48,730 nt of DNA, taken from JABMMZ01 sp044357345. Lineage in GTDB: Bacteria; Bacteroidota; Bacteroidia; NS11-12g; UBA955. Made by a program: the position numbers and the translations under genes. Under the pieces are notes generated by a model. The model did no database searches. It was not told where the DNA came from and saw nothing but the letters and a program-made list of their open reading frames with translations. This document shows, piece after piece, positions 16,394 through 25,579 of the stretch (within the stretch, counting starts at the first letter, position 1; each line of letters starts with the position of its first letter). The stretch covers positions 1 to 48,730 of the forward strand of contig JBIKPR010000010.1 of the NCBI GenBank assembly GCA_044357345.1, read 5' to 3'.

Positions 16394-18072
16394 ATCTGTA
16401 TCTGTTTATATTGGTTAAAAAAATTTGTATTGTGGTCGCTGTCGCTGAATACTTCGAAGAGACAAATCCCTTGAAATTGAATAAATTCATTCAGTCCCGA
16501 GTCAAATTGCTCTTGGTTTTCAGCGCTTATATACCTGATATTGTAATGACTCGCTAAATGCTTGGCATTGTATTGATGCGGGGTATATAAGAATGGATTT
16601 GATTCTTGCATTTTACTTGGCCCTTCAATATTTTTAAATATTCCCCCACCGTCATTATTCATAATAACAACTTTTAAGTTATTCGGTATTTCGTTTAAGA
16701 AAAAAGCATTTATATCATATAGAAAAGCCAAATCACCAGTGATTAAATAATTGGGAGAACGGTCTATTAATGCCATACCTACAGCGGTAGAAGTGCAGCC
16801 ATCAATGCCGCTTACACCCCTATTGCAATATATATTCCAACTGGGACTCATGTATTCTAAATTATAAGCTGCCAAGCGAATGCTCATACTGTTGGCAATA
16901 TTTAAGTTGAGCGTCTCAGAAGGCAATGCCTTCAATACTTTCGCCATCAAGTTAAACTCATTATAATCATCTGCCGTTAGAATTCGTGCTTTTTCATATT
17001 GGGATTGCGAATATTTGAGCCAAGCATTCGAATAATCCATATTTACAAGCTCTGGTAAATGCTTATTAAACTGTTCAAAAAATCCAAGATCACTTAATTT
17101 AAAAACCTTTGGCTGGCTAAAAAATGTATCGGCACAATATCCATTTTCAGCTATGTGCCAATGCATTTTGATCTCAGAATTTTTTAGTAAATTTTTGAGC
17201 GCTTTACTCAAGACCATCTTACCTGTTGTAATAAGCAGGTCTGGGATCAAATCTAGTTTTTGAGTCTCGTTGGCATTCAAAAGTATGGCTTCCCAATTTT
17301 GAAAAGAATTTTCAGAATGTTTACCAGAAATAACATCACTTAAAACAACGACTGAACTTTGTTCTTTAATGGCATTGAGCGCTAGATTTGTTTCGTGTGA
17401 TGGGTTTGAAGCACCATTAAGAATTAAAATTTTAGAAAAAATGCTGAAAAACTTTTCATCCATAACTGGTAGATCAGTTATTTGATCGGGAATGACTGTT
17501 TGAGACAACTCAAATTCAGGATATTCAAAAACAGATTCAACACTTTCGTATAGAGGCTCTTTTAAAGGGATATTAATGTGGATAGGACCGGGAATTGAAT
17601 CTAGCGAAATCGAATACGCATTTGTTCCAATTTCAAAGAAAGTTTTATGCTGTTCTTGTTCAGTATTTTCTGGGGTATTGAAAGAAGCTCTAATATGGTT
17701 TTTGAAAACTTCAAATTGATGAATGGCTTGGCCATCCCATCGGTCGAGTAATTCAGGTGGCCTATCAGCGCTCAATACAATTAATGGCACTTGCATGTAA
17801 TACGCTTCTGAAATGGCCGGATAATAATTTAAAACTGCTGAACCACTGGTACAAAGCAATGCAACAGGTGCTTGCAATTTCTTAGCCATACCAAGAGCAA
17901 TAAAACCAGCCGAGCGTTCGTCAACCACAGAAAAACATCTTATTGAAGGATGTCTGTGAAAGGCCATAACCAAAGGAGCATTTCTACTTCCTGGAGATAT
18001 TACAACATACTTTAAGCCTTTTTTAGCCAAGGCTGAAACCAATGAATTGATATTGTTTTGTTGTAGGTTCAA
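16390..18072 (-). CDS. menD: 2-succinyl-5-enolpyruvyl-6-hydroxy-3-cyclohexene-1-carboxylate synthase
   Basis: A thiamine diphosphate enzyme of about 560 residues that commits isochorismate to menaquinone synthesis. It shows VVISPGSRNAPL and VVDERSAGFIALGMA near the N-terminus (the Glu activates the cofactor), LLCTSGSA, LSADRPPEL, and the diphosphate/Mg site GDLAFLYDINAF with NNDGGGIF in the C-terminal third. The start is unusual: no ATG precedes the conserved region. The frame opens at a TTG at 18087, but that TTG is part of the -7 element, so the TTG at 18072 is the likelier start. It is coupled to menB and divergent from the large PKD gene. Confidence 0.95.
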   Translation of the reverse strand: MNLQQNNINSLVSALAKKGLKYVVISPGSRNAPLVMAFHRHPSIRCFSVVDERSAGFIALGMAKKLQAPVALLCTSGSAVLNYYPAISEAYYMQVPLIVLSADRPPELLDRWDGQAIHQFEVFKNHIRASFNTPENTEQEQHKTFFEIGTNAYSISLDSIPGPIHINIPLKEPLYESVESVFEYPEFELSQTVIPDQITDLPVMDEKFFSIFSKILILNGASNPSHETNLALNAIKEQSSVVVLSDVISGKHSENSFQNWEAILLNANETQKLDLIPDLLITTGKMVLSKALKNLLKNSEIKMHWHIAENGYCADTFFSQPKVFKLSDLGFFEQFNKHLPELVNMDYSNAWLKYSQSQYEKARILTADDYNEFNLMAKVLKALPSETLNLNIANSMSIRLAAYNLEYMSPSWNIYCNRGVSGIDGCTSTAVGMALIDRSPNYLITGDLAFLYDINAFFLNEIPNNLKVVIMNNDGGGIFKNIEGPSKMQESNPFLYTPHQYNAKHLASHYNIRYISAENQEQFDSGLNEFIQFQGICLFEVFSDSDHNTNFFNQYKQIQI

Positions 18073-18084
18073 ATCTTGCGGGTG

Positions 18085-18092
18085 CAAAAGTA
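18085..18092 (-). promoter_or_regulatory. Promoter -7 element of menD-menB
   Basis: On the minus strand TACTTTTG matches TAnnTTTG exactly. Its last three bases form the TTG that opens the menD frame at 18087, so translation must begin further downstream, most likely at the TTG at 18072. Confidence 0.55.
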
Positions 18093-18186
18093 ATTCTTAA
18101 TGGCCTATTATTTCAATATGTATTGTTTATATTGTTATTTTTAAGTCATTTTTTTTTTGATATTTTTTAATCCTAATTTGTTTAAG

Positions 18187-18194
18187 TATTTTTG
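18187..18194 (+). promoter_or_regulatory. Promoter -7 element of the large PKD gene
   Basis: TATTTTTG matches TAnnTTTG exactly and ends 7 bases before the ATG at 18201, so the leader would be very short or absent. It contains an in-frame TTG at 18192 that should not be taken as the start. Confidence 0.55.
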
Positions 18195-18200
18195 ACGAAG

Positions 18201-21200
18201 ATGCGTATATTTAGGCTATTTTTCTTTTTGTTAACCCTATTTATAGGCTCAATTACTGGATTTGCTCAAGGCAAAATCAATGGGCCTGTCAATGTTTGCT
18301 TAGGTGATCTTAGCAATTTCTCATACACCCCTCCTAGTGGAACCAGTATAATAAGTATTAACTGGGATTTTGGTGACGGCAATAATTCAACGAATACCAG
18401 CCCAAGTCACACCTATTCCAACAAAGGAAAAATTACAGTCAAAGTTCAAGCGAGCTTAAACAACAGCAGCGTAACGAATGATAGTTTTAAATTGGAGGTT
18501 TTCGGATTGCCAAAGGCTGCTTTTTATATGTACAACCGAAGCGACTCGTGTTTAAACAGAAACCACATTTGCTTTTATGACACAAGCAGTCCAGCTAAGA
18601 TAGGACAGACTTTAACACAGCGTTTATTTGTTTGGGGGGATGGGAGTTTTGAAACCAAAAACTTACCCAAAAAGGGAGATAGTCTTTGTTATACCTACAC
18701 TGTTGCTGATAAGTATACTTTGCGCATGGAGCTTACAGACAATAAGGGTTGTAAAAGCAGTGTAACGCAAGAATTGAATATTATTCAAACCATAGATGCT
18801 AGTTTCATTGCTTCAAAGAACTTTGTTAATTGCTACAAGGCACAAATTTGCATGGTGAATAAATCATCTAGCTACCCAATTAACAAAGGTCGATATAGAT
18901 GGATAGCGGACACAAGTGCAGTTGACACCAATGCCCACATCACCAATTCAAAATGCGTACAATACAGTAAAACAAGATCAGGAAAAATATCCTTGCTCGC
19001 TTTCGTCAATCCGGTTTGTGTTGATACGATGACTCAAAACTTTACAGTCAAAATTGACAGTCTGCCAACAAAAATCAACTTGGATGATACGGTTGTTTGT
19101 TATTCTAACGATGGCCTTAATTTAGCCACCATAACCGATATACAAAGGGATGACATTAGATGGTATTTAGACAATGCCTTGTACCCTTTGGTGAAAAACA
19201 ATGAATTTTATTTTACGGCTAAAAGAACGCCAGGTATTCATACCATTAAAGTTGAAATAGTGCGCGGAACTTGCATAACAACATTAACTGGGACATATAG
19301 AGTTAAAGGACCTGTTGCAAGCTTTAAATTAATCGACAATTTACAATGCTACAGCGACCGCGATGTATTTATGTTTGAAACATCCAAGTTTACCAATAAA
19401 GCAAATTGCAAAATGAAATGGGAAATTTCAGACAAAAATGGAGACAATTGCATACAAGAAAGAATTAAAGACATCAACAAATACAAGAATTGTAACACCT
19501 CTCTTGATTGGTTTAACAAACATACTTTCTTGAAAAACTCAGGTAAATCAAGAATTAAATTCACAATCACAGACACAGTTCAAGGTTGTCTTGATACTAC
19601 ATCTAACTACGTGGACATGTCCTATTGCAGTCCTATTCTTGACCCTGACACGTTTTTTATATGTCAAGCAGGTGAATTCTATAGCCCGACTTACAAACCA
19701 TTTGCAAAGAAATTCACAATCGACAGTGGTAAAACTTGGTTGCCGTTTACTTCATTTATAGACGCGAAAAAAGTTGGTGATTTCAAAATTGGTTTTATGT
19801 TTGAAACAGAGGTTAAAAACTGGTCTGAACACTATGGTGACGATTCAATATTCATACACAAAGACTCTATAATTTACAGAGACACCGTGTACCGCAATCA
19901 AATTTTAAGAATAAGACCATTAAAACAAGATTCAATTTATTTTAAAGTCTATGGAAAATGCAAACCTTACCGTGTGACATTTTTCTTTAAAGATGGACGC
20001 TATAAAAAAGATGAAAAACTATTAATTAATTGGGTAGATAAAGGAAACATAGACTTAGAATTCAAAAGAGATACCATTATTGATTCGGTTATGCATGTAT
20101 ACAATACTGGGGTTGTTCAAGCCCCAATTCTCATCGTATTAACTTCAGCCTTTGGCTGTGAAAAAAGATATCGATTCGATACTTATCTCGGAAAATTGGT
20201 GGGTCGATCTTATTTAAAGCCCGTCAATTGCATCAATGATGTTATTTGTTTTAACCCAGTGGTTTTAGATGCGAAAACGTCACAATATTGGACCGGAAAT
20301 ACGGCTAAAAACTATGTGAAATGGATATTCCCTGACACCTCAGCCCCTATTTACCGATTTAGACCTTGCATCAAATTCACGAGTGGTGGTTTACGTCCCT
20401 ATAAAATAATTGCTTTTGACAGTTTGGGTTGCAGTGACACCATGTCTGATTCAGTTTTTATACAGGCTCCAGTGGCAAATACAAAATTCAATTCAAAGTA
20501 TATTTATTGTTCAGAATTGAAGCAATTTTATGATTCGTCTTTTTACAACAAATACCCAGCATGGCGTAAATTTAGTCCTGGTTTTTATTTAGACAGTATT
20601 ACAAGCTATTCTTGGCAATTTGGCAAAGGCACATTTTCATCTCTAAAAAAGAATCCGGTTCAATCCATAAATACTTCACTGGATAGTATTCCCGGGGCTT
20701 TGGCCACTCGGACTGTTTCTGGTTGTGTTGATACCGCTTACTACTTTATAAAAGTCATAGGTTCTAAACCATATTTTTTCATTAAAGACACGATAGGTTG
20801 TCAGAGTTTGACTGCAACTTTTATTAATAAATCTAGAAATTGCAGGCAGTATATATGGCAGTTTGGAGATTCGGGTAAAACAACTTTGCAAAAGTTCGAC
20901 AAGCAAAATGTTCAATTTACGTACAACAAACCTGGCAGATACTACATAAGTCTAATAGGTATTGATACCGTTTACAATCCATTTACAAAGCAATATCAAT
21001 ATTGTTATAACACCTTTCCAGACAAAGTATTTCAAAAAGACACCAATAGAAGTGTATTGGTTTTGCCATTCAAAAAAACAGGTATAACAAGTCTTGATAC
21101 AATTTGTATAGGTTCCACTTTACAGTTAAATAGTCTAAGTGATACGGCTTATAAAAAAGACTATTGGTCATTTGGCGACTCCAATAGTTTGGATACAAAT

Positions 21201-21881
21201 CGCAGATTACTTATCGGTCACAAATACAAGAAGGCAGGACAATTTATAGTAAAATTAAATCCTAGTTATTTAGATAAAATAGGTGATTTCTGCAGAGACA
21301 GTGCACAAAAAACAATAACTGTATTGGGCGTAAAAGCAGATTTCAATATTAATCCAAATTCATTGGCACCATTATTCAAATTCAATAACTTATCCAATCC
21401 TGGAAGTGCTGGTTTAAATTGGGATTTTGGTCAAGCAGGACCTGGCAATACCTCTAGCGAACAGAATCCGGAAAAAAATTACGGCAATGATACCGGAACT
21501 TACACTGTTTGTCTAATTGCTAGTATACCATTTGGATGTGCAGATACAATCTGTAAAATTTTGATTAATGACCATCTCAGCGACTTTGGGATTTTCAATG
21601 TGTTCACACCTGGAAACATTGATAACTATAATGACCAATACGATATTTTAATTGAAAATGAATCCTTGTATGACTTGAAAATATACGACCGTTGGGGTGT
21701 ATTGGTATACCAGGCCGATAAAGACAATGACAACACCCAAAATGAAAATTGGAATGGCACGGTAATGAACAATGGTGTTGAGTGTTCTGCCGGAACTTAC
21801 TATTACATTTTCAGATATAGCATTAAGAACAAGCCTGAAGAAATAAAGACCATTCAGGGCGTAATTCAGCTAATTCGTTAG
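18201..21881 (+). CDS. Large secreted PKD-domain protein with T9SS type B C-terminal domain
   Basis: A 1226-residue exported protein. A signal peptide occupies about 1-23 (MRIFRLFFFLLTLFIGSITG, FAQ). The first PKD domain spans about 25-105 with WDFGDGNNSTNTSPSHTYSNKG. Further PKD-like units follow (for example FVWGDGSFETKN, YIWQFGDSGKTT, YWSFGDSNSLDT, NWDFGQAGPGNT), with many paired Cys between them. The last 90 or so residues (FNVFTPGNIDNYND, IYDRWGVLVYQAD, WNGTVMNNGVECSAGTYYYIF) are the gliding-motility-associated (CHU_C/TIGR04131) domain that directs type IX secretion. It is probably a cell-surface adhesin or structural protein; no catalytic domain was recognised. The ATG at 18201 gives the signal peptide; an earlier TTG lies inside the promoter. 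Confidence 0.9.
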   Translation: MRIFRLFFFLLTLFIGSITGFAQGKINGPVNVCLGDLSNFSYTPPSGTSIISINWDFGDGNNSTNTSPSHTYSNKGKITVKVQASLNNSSVTNDSFKLEVFGLPKAAFYMYNRSDSCLNRNHICFYDTSSPAKIGQTLTQRLFVWGDGSFETKNLPKKGDSLCYTYTVADKYTLRMELTDNKGCKSSVTQELNIIQTIDASFIASKNFVNCYKAQICMVNKSSSYPINKGRYRWIADTSAVDTNAHITNSKCVQYSKTRSGKISLLAFVNPVCVDTMTQNFTVKIDSLPTKINLDDTVVCYSNDGLNLATITDIQRDDIRWYLDNALYPLVKNNEFYFTAKRTPGIHTIKVEIVRGTCITTLTGTYRVKGPVASFKLIDNLQCYSDRDVFMFETSKFTNKANCKMKWEISDKNGDNCIQERIKDINKYKNCNTSLDWFNKHTFLKNSGKSRIKFTITDTVQGCLDTTSNYVDMSYCSPILDPDTFFICQAGEFYSPTYKPFAKKFTIDSGKTWLPFTSFIDAKKVGDFKIGFMFETEVKNWSEHYGDDSIFIHKDSIIYRDTVYRNQILRIRPLKQDSIYFKVYGKCKPYRVTFFFKDGRYKKDEKLLINWVDKGNIDLEFKRDTIIDSVMHVYNTGVVQAPILIVLTSAFGCEKRYRFDTYLGKLVGRSYLKPVNCINDVICFNPVVLDAKTSQYWTGNTAKNYVKWIFPDTSAPIYRFRPCIKFTSGGLRPYKIIAFDSLGCSDTMSDSVFIQAPVANTKFNSKYIYCSELKQFYDSSFYNKYPAWRKFSPGFYLDSITSYSWQFGKGTFSSLKKNPVQSINTSLDSIPGALATRTVSGCVDTAYYFIKVIGSKPYFFIKDTIGCQSLTATFINKSRNCRQYIWQFGDSGKTTLQKFDKQNVQFTYNKPGRYYISLIGIDTVYNPFTKQYQYCYNTFPDKVFQKDTNRSVLVLPFKKTGITSLDTICIGSTLQLNSLSDTAYKKDYWSFGDSNSLDTNRRLLIGHKYKKAGQFIVKLNPSYLDKIGDFCRDSAQKTITVLGVKADFNINPNSLAPLFKFNNLSNPGSAGLNWDFGQAGPGNTSSEQNPEKNYGNDTGTYTVCLIASIPFGCADTICKILINDHLSDFGIFNVFTPGNIDNYNDQYDILIENESLYDLKIYDRWGVLVYQADKDNDNTQNENWNGTVMNNGVECSAGTYYYIFRYSIKNKPEEIKTIQGVIQLIR

Positions 21882-21924
21882 CCCTTAACTGATAAATATT
21901 AGATTGAAAATGGAACAAAGGACC

Positions 21925-21932
21925 TAAATTTG
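21925..21932 (+). promoter_or_regulatory. Promoter -7 element of the DUF1003 gene
   Basis: TAAATTTG matches TAnnTTTG exactly, 18 bases before the ATG at 21950. A TTG at 21904-21906, 18 bases upstream of it, is a reasonable -33 element. Confidence 0.6.
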
Positions 21933-21949
21933 TTAAAAAATACTGTTTC

Positions 21950-22501
21950 ATGAAAGATCAAGATATGCATCAAATTCTAAATAAGGAATCTGAACTTTTA
22001 GAAAAACTACACAGCATTGTTCAAAATGCAATTAATGAAGAACAGCTTATTGTTCAAAATTTATTAAATCCCCCACTAGAAGAATTGTCTGAGGGACAGA
22101 AGATTTCTGACAAAGTTGCCCGCTTTGGTGGCAGCTGGAAATTTATAATGTCATTTCTGATGGTCTTGGTGGTTTGGATAATTTTCAATGTTATAGCCTT
22201 GGGCGTTTATAAATTTGATCCCTATCCATTTATTTTATTAAATTTAATCTTGTCATGCATAGCGGCGCTTCAGGCACCAATAATTATGATGAGTCAGAAT
22301 AGAGTAGAAGAAAAAGACAGACAAAGAAGTGAAAACGACTACTTGATTAATTTGAAAGCAGAGATTCAGATTCGAAGTTTACATCAAAAAATAGACCTTT
22401 TGCAAGAAGAGCAAATAAAATCATTATTTGAATCACAAGCTGTTCAAATGAAGATATTAAAAGAAATAGAAGAAAAACTATCTAAAATTGCAAAAGTTTA
22501 G
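21950..22501 (+). CDS. DUF1003 family membrane protein
   Basis: A 183-residue protein with the DUF1003 core: SDKVARFGGSWKFIMSFLMVLVVWIIFNVIAL, then FDPYPFILLNLILSCIAALQAPIIMMSQNRVEEKDRQRSENDYLINLKAEIQIRSL. Two transmembrane helices lie at about 64-83 and 93-112. The following segment (about 115-183) is highly charged and probably a coiled coil facing the cytoplasm. No biochemical function is established for the family. It ends 3 bases before the convergent hydrolase gene, leaving no room for a terminator between them. Confidence 0.88.
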   Translation: MKDQDMHQILNKESELLEKLHSIVQNAINEEQLIVQNLLNPPLEELSEGQKISDKVARFGGSWKFIMSFLMVLVVWIIFNVIALGVYKFDPYPFILLNLILSCIAALQAPIIMMSQNRVEEKDRQRSENDYLINLKAEIQIRSLHQKIDLLQEEQIKSLFESQAVQMKILKEIEEKLSKIAKV

Positions 22502-22504
22502 TTG

Positions 22505-23350
22505 TTAATCGAGGCAGAATTCAACTGTATTTTCCACCAATTCTTCAAGCATTTCGCTTGAATCATTCGCTTCATCAAAGGGATGCTTTGCTCCAAAGGT
22601 GTGGTTCGCCCCTTCAACCTTAATTAAAATAGAATGCGGCACTAAAGTGTAAAATGCTTCTGCGTGTGCCAGAGGAACTGTTTCATCTTTCTCTCCATGA
22701 ATAATGAGTAAAGGTACCGAAATCAATTTAGCCGCTTTTCGAATATCTAAATTGGCCTTGTGCTCTAAATAGTTATCATAAAACTGTTTGTTAAGTGGCA
22801 AATCTTGTCCCGTTCTACTGTTTTTAGCATATACCACTCCATTTTTGTCCCAATCTTCAATTGTTTCTGGTCTAAAAAACGAATCAAATTCAGACAATGA
22901 AGCCCATAATACTAGACCTTTAATGCGTTTATCTTCAGAGGTTGCAAGTGTGGCAATTCCACCGCCGCGGCTATGGCCTGCCAAATAAATTCTTTTGGGG
23001 TCAATATTTAAATCGTCGGCATTGGATTCTATATAATCAATAACAGATTGTAAATCTTTTAATTCCTTGCTGTAATTGTTTTCTGCAAAGGCATTCAAAT
23101 CGCTTAGCTCAAGCAAATTATCTGTTTTTACACCATTAAATGAAAAGTTAAACTTCAAGAAAGCTAGGCCAGATTCAGCACTTTTCTGAGCCACCCAATT
23201 GTAATGGCCCCAATCTTTAAACCCTTTAAAACCGTGGCAAAACACCAGCACTGCTGTAGGTGTTTTACTTTTAGGCATTGATATATCTGCAGTTATCACA
23301 CGGTCATTTAAACTACTTATTTTAATTTCTTTTTTAATCACTAAATTCAC
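22505..23350 (-). CDS. Alpha/beta hydrolase (dienelactone hydrolase-like)
   Basis: A 281-residue alpha/beta hydrolase. The nucleophile elbow is GHSRGG (Ser127), the acid lies in HGEKDETVP (Asp near 222) and the catalytic His in EGANHTFGAKHP (near 252); FCHGFKGFKDWGHYN at 37-51 forms the oxyanion-hole region. There is no signal peptide, so it is cytoplasmic. An ester or acyl substrate is expected but cannot be specified. The start codon is GTG (23350); a GTG three codons later is an alternative. The upstream TACCTTCG is a one-mismatch -7 candidate. Confidence 0.88.
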   Translation of the reverse strand: MNLVIKKEIKISSLNDRVITADISMPKSKTPTAVLVFCHGFKGFKDWGHYNWVAQKSAESGLAFLKFNFSFNGVKTDNLLELSDLNAFAENNYSKELKDLQSVIDYIESNADDLNIDPKRIYLAGHSRGGGIATLATSEDKRIKGLVLWASLSEFDSFFRPETIEDWDKNGVVYAKNSRTGQDLPLNKQFYDNYLEHKANLDIRKAAKLISVPLLIIHGEKDETVPLAHAEAFYTLVPHSILIKVEGANHTFGAKHPFDEANDSSEMLEELVENTVEFCLD

Positions 23351-23430
23351 GCCACGAAGGTAAGAAATTAAATAAAAAAAGTTGTTAGGATATAGTCCTA
23401 AGAACTTTAATTTTATCGAATTATATAGTA

Positions 23431-23850
23431 TTAAGGCATGATATGAATGTGCACAGTGTCTGAGCCTACATTTAAACTGTGGTCCTTAGCAACAACGATT
23501 AAGCGAGCATTGGTGTGGTCTGATACTTGCGACTTCCAATTGGTTTTAATGGTGTATGTACTTAAGTCGTGCACCGTTGGTGTTTCAGAAAAAAGCACTG
23601 AATTATCAGAATCTTTTAGAATTTTTATTAGCAATTCGTGCAAACTGGCATCGCTAACCAGTCCACTAATTTTAACGGTATCACCGTTATAGTATACCTG
23701 CATGCTGCTTGGTGATGTGATAGAAATTGTCGGTTTTGCAGTATCCCCAATTTCATGAGTTTGATCGTGCTCATCTTCCTTTTTGCAAGAACTAAGTTGA
23801 GTAAAGGCAAGGGATAAAATACAAATGGATTTTAAAAAAAAATTAGACAT
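23431..23850 (-). CDS. Small lipoprotein with Ig-like domain (DUF4625-like)
   Basis: A 139-residue protein with a lipoprotein signal (about 1-22, ending LSSC, Cys22) followed by a His/Asp/Glu-rich stretch (KKEDEHDQTHEIGD). The remainder reads as one beta-sandwich: PTISITSPSSMQVYYNGDTVKISGLVSDASLHELLIKI, then a strand-rich end closing with DTVHIHIMP. The layout resembles DUF4625 lipoproteins of the Bacteroidota, but the match is loose. It should be anchored in the outer membrane or periplasm. No partner is suggested by its neighbours. Confidence 0.7.
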   Translation of the reverse strand: MSNFFLKSICILSLAFTQLSSCKKEDEHDQTHEIGDTAKPTISITSPSSMQVYYNGDTVKISGLVSDASLHELLIKILKDSDNSVLFSETPTVHDLSTYTIKTNWKSQVSDHTNARLIVVAKDHSLNVGSDTVHIHIMP

Positions 23851-23931
23851 ATTTTTATGTTTTGGTTGGTTTACATATATAAGACACCAAAAATGTAGAT
23901 TCGTTGCAAAATGAAAAAATCTGAATACAGA

Positions 23932-24294
23932 TTATCGGTTCATTTCCATTTCAACCACAACAGCTTCCATGTTGTTTTTAGCAAATGCAGGGTGTAATTT
24001 TTCTATGACGATAGAAGAAGAAATTGCAAATGGCCACTCTTGCATGATGTTTTTTAAGCAATTTTCAGCCAACGATTCTAGTAAATTAATGTCCTTACGC
24101 ATCTCTAAATCTATAATTTCCGCTAGACGTTCATAATTTAAATAGGTGTCTTTTTTAATTTCATTGACATGGTAGCACACAATTGCACTTACTCTAAAAT
24201 GATTCTCCACCAGCAATTCCGAGGGATACAAGCCTTTTCTTAAATGAAATTCTAGGTTTTTTACTGCGATTTTTCCTTTGGTATGGCTTGACAT
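23932..24294 (-). CDS. folB: Dihydroneopterin aldolase
   Basis: A 120-residue protein of normal FolB length. It has the family layout: an N-terminal strand IAVKNLEFHLRKGLYPSEL, then NHFRVSAIVCYH, the helix LNYERLAEIIDLEMRKDINLLESLAENC and the strand SSSIVIEKLHPAF, where Lys is at the catalytic position. FolB converts dihydroneopterin to 6-hydroxymethyl-dihydropterin and glycolaldehyde in folate synthesis. The usual HG motif after the first strand is KG here, a mild divergence. folC is elsewhere in the window (12886), not adjacent. Confidence 0.88.
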   Translation of the reverse strand: MSSHTKGKIAVKNLEFHLRKGLYPSELLVENHFRVSAIVCYHVNEIKKDTYLNYERLAEIIDLEMRKDINLLESLAENCLKNIMQEWPFAISSSIVIEKLHPAFAKNNMEAVVVEMEMNR

Positions 24295-24334
24295 TTTTTA
24301 AAATAATTTTAGACTGCAATCAAAGTAAAATATT

Positions 24335-24342
24335 TATTTTTG
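24335..24342 (+). promoter_or_regulatory. Promoter -7 element of the glutaryl-CoA dehydrogenase gene
   Basis: TATTTTTG is an exact TAnnTTTG match, ending 20 bases before the ATG at 24362. Confidence 0.5.
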
Positions 24343-24361
24343 CAAAAAATATTAATACAGC

Positions 24362-25579
24362 ATGTCCTCTATCAATTTTGAAGACCTTAAAGAACGCAAC
24401 CAAGGAAAAGACAGATACGTACAACCTGACTTTTATAACATCGACGATTTATTAACCGAAGAACACATCTTAATTCGCAATTCAGTGCGCGATTATGTTA
24501 AGCGTGAATTGTCGCCAATCATAGAAGAGTACGCACAAAAAGCAGAATTCCCTCACCATATCATTCGTGGTCTAGGTGAAATTGGGGCTTTCGGTCCACA
24601 GTTACCAGCAGAATACGGTTGTGGTGGAATGGACTATATCACCTACGGTTTGATTATGCAAGAATTAGAGCGTTGTGATAGTGGAATACGTTCTACAGCA
24701 TCTGTTCAAGGTTCATTGGTTATGTATCCTATTTTCAAATTTGGAAGCGAAGAGCAAAAACACAAATATTTACCCAAATTAGCCAAAGGTGAATTGATGG
24801 GTTGTTTCGGATTAACAGAACCCGACCATGGATCCAATCCTGGGGGCATGACCACCAATTTTAAAGACATGGGCGACCATTACTTATTGAACGGTGCCAA
24901 AATGTGGATTAGCAATGCTCCTTTTGCTGACATCGCTGTTGTATGGGCAAAGAATGAGCAAGGTAAAGTTAAAGGTCTAATAGTTGAACGTGGATACGAA
25001 GGATTTACAACACCAGAAACCCATGGTAAATGGAGTTTACGCGCCAGTGCAACAGGCGAATTGGTTTTTGACAATGTTAAAGTTCCAAAAGAAAATTTAT
25101 TGCCAAATGTTGAAGGATTGAGAGGTCCATTGACTTGTTTGAATTCTGCACGATATGGAATCAGCTGGGGTGCGGTAGGTGCTGCAATGGATTGCTATGA
25201 TTCAGCATTAAGATATTCTAAAGAAAGAATTCAATTTGGAAAACCAATTGCAGGTTTCCAATTGCAACAAAAGAAATTATCTGAAATGATTACCGAAATT
25301 ACCAAAGCACAATTGTTGTGTTGGAGATTGGGTAATTTAATGAATGAAGGGAAAGCAACTGCAGCACAAATTAGTTTGGCAAAAAGAAACAACGTTCAGA
25401 TCGCTATAGAGATTGCACGTGAAGCAAGACAAATACATGGAGCTATGGGAATTACTGGTGAATACCCAATTATGCGCCACAGCATGAATCTTGAAAGCGT
25501 CATTACTTATGAAGGAACGCATGATGTGCACCTATTGATTCTAGGTATGGAAATCACTGGAGAAAACGCCTTTGCTTAA
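24362..25579 (+). CDS. gcdH: Glutaryl-CoA dehydrogenase (acyl-CoA dehydrogenase family)
   Basis: A 405-residue flavoenzyme that follows human GCDH closely: RSTASVQGSLVMYPI (the Arg binds the glutaryl carboxylate in GCDH), GSEEQKHKYLPKLAKGELMGCFGLTEPDHGSNP, WISNAPFADIAVVWA, GKWSLRASATGELVF, LNSARYGISWG and TYEGTHDVH, whose Glu384 aligns with the catalytic base. The reaction oxidises and decarboxylates glutaryl-CoA to crotonyl-CoA in lysine/tryptophan breakdown. No other gene of that pathway is nearby. The 3' end overlaps the next gene by 8 bases. Confidence 0.93.
   Translation: MSSINFEDLKERNQGKDRYVQPDFYNIDDLLTEEHILIRNSVRDYVKRELSPIIEEYAQKAEFPHHIIRGLGEIGAFGPQLPAEYGCGGMDYITYGLIMQELERCDSGIRSTASVQGSLVMYPIFKFGSEEQKHKYLPKLAKGELMGCFGLTEPDHGSNPGGMTTNFKDMGDHYLLNGAKMWISNAPFADIAVVWAKNEQGKVKGLIVERGYEGFTTPETHGKWSLRASATGELVFDNVKVPKENLLPNVEGLRGPLTCLNSARYGISWGAVGAAMDCYDSALRYSKERIQFGKPIAGFQLQQKKLSEMITEITKAQLLCWRLGNLMNEGKATAAQISLAKRNNVQIAIEIAREARQIHGAMGITGEYPIMRHSMNLESVITYEGTHDVHLLILGMEITGENAFA

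Noticed and set aside
18187..18194. TTG at 18192 as the start of the large PKD protein
   Set aside because: It lies within a perfect -7 promoter element; the ATG at 18201 gives a clean signal peptide.
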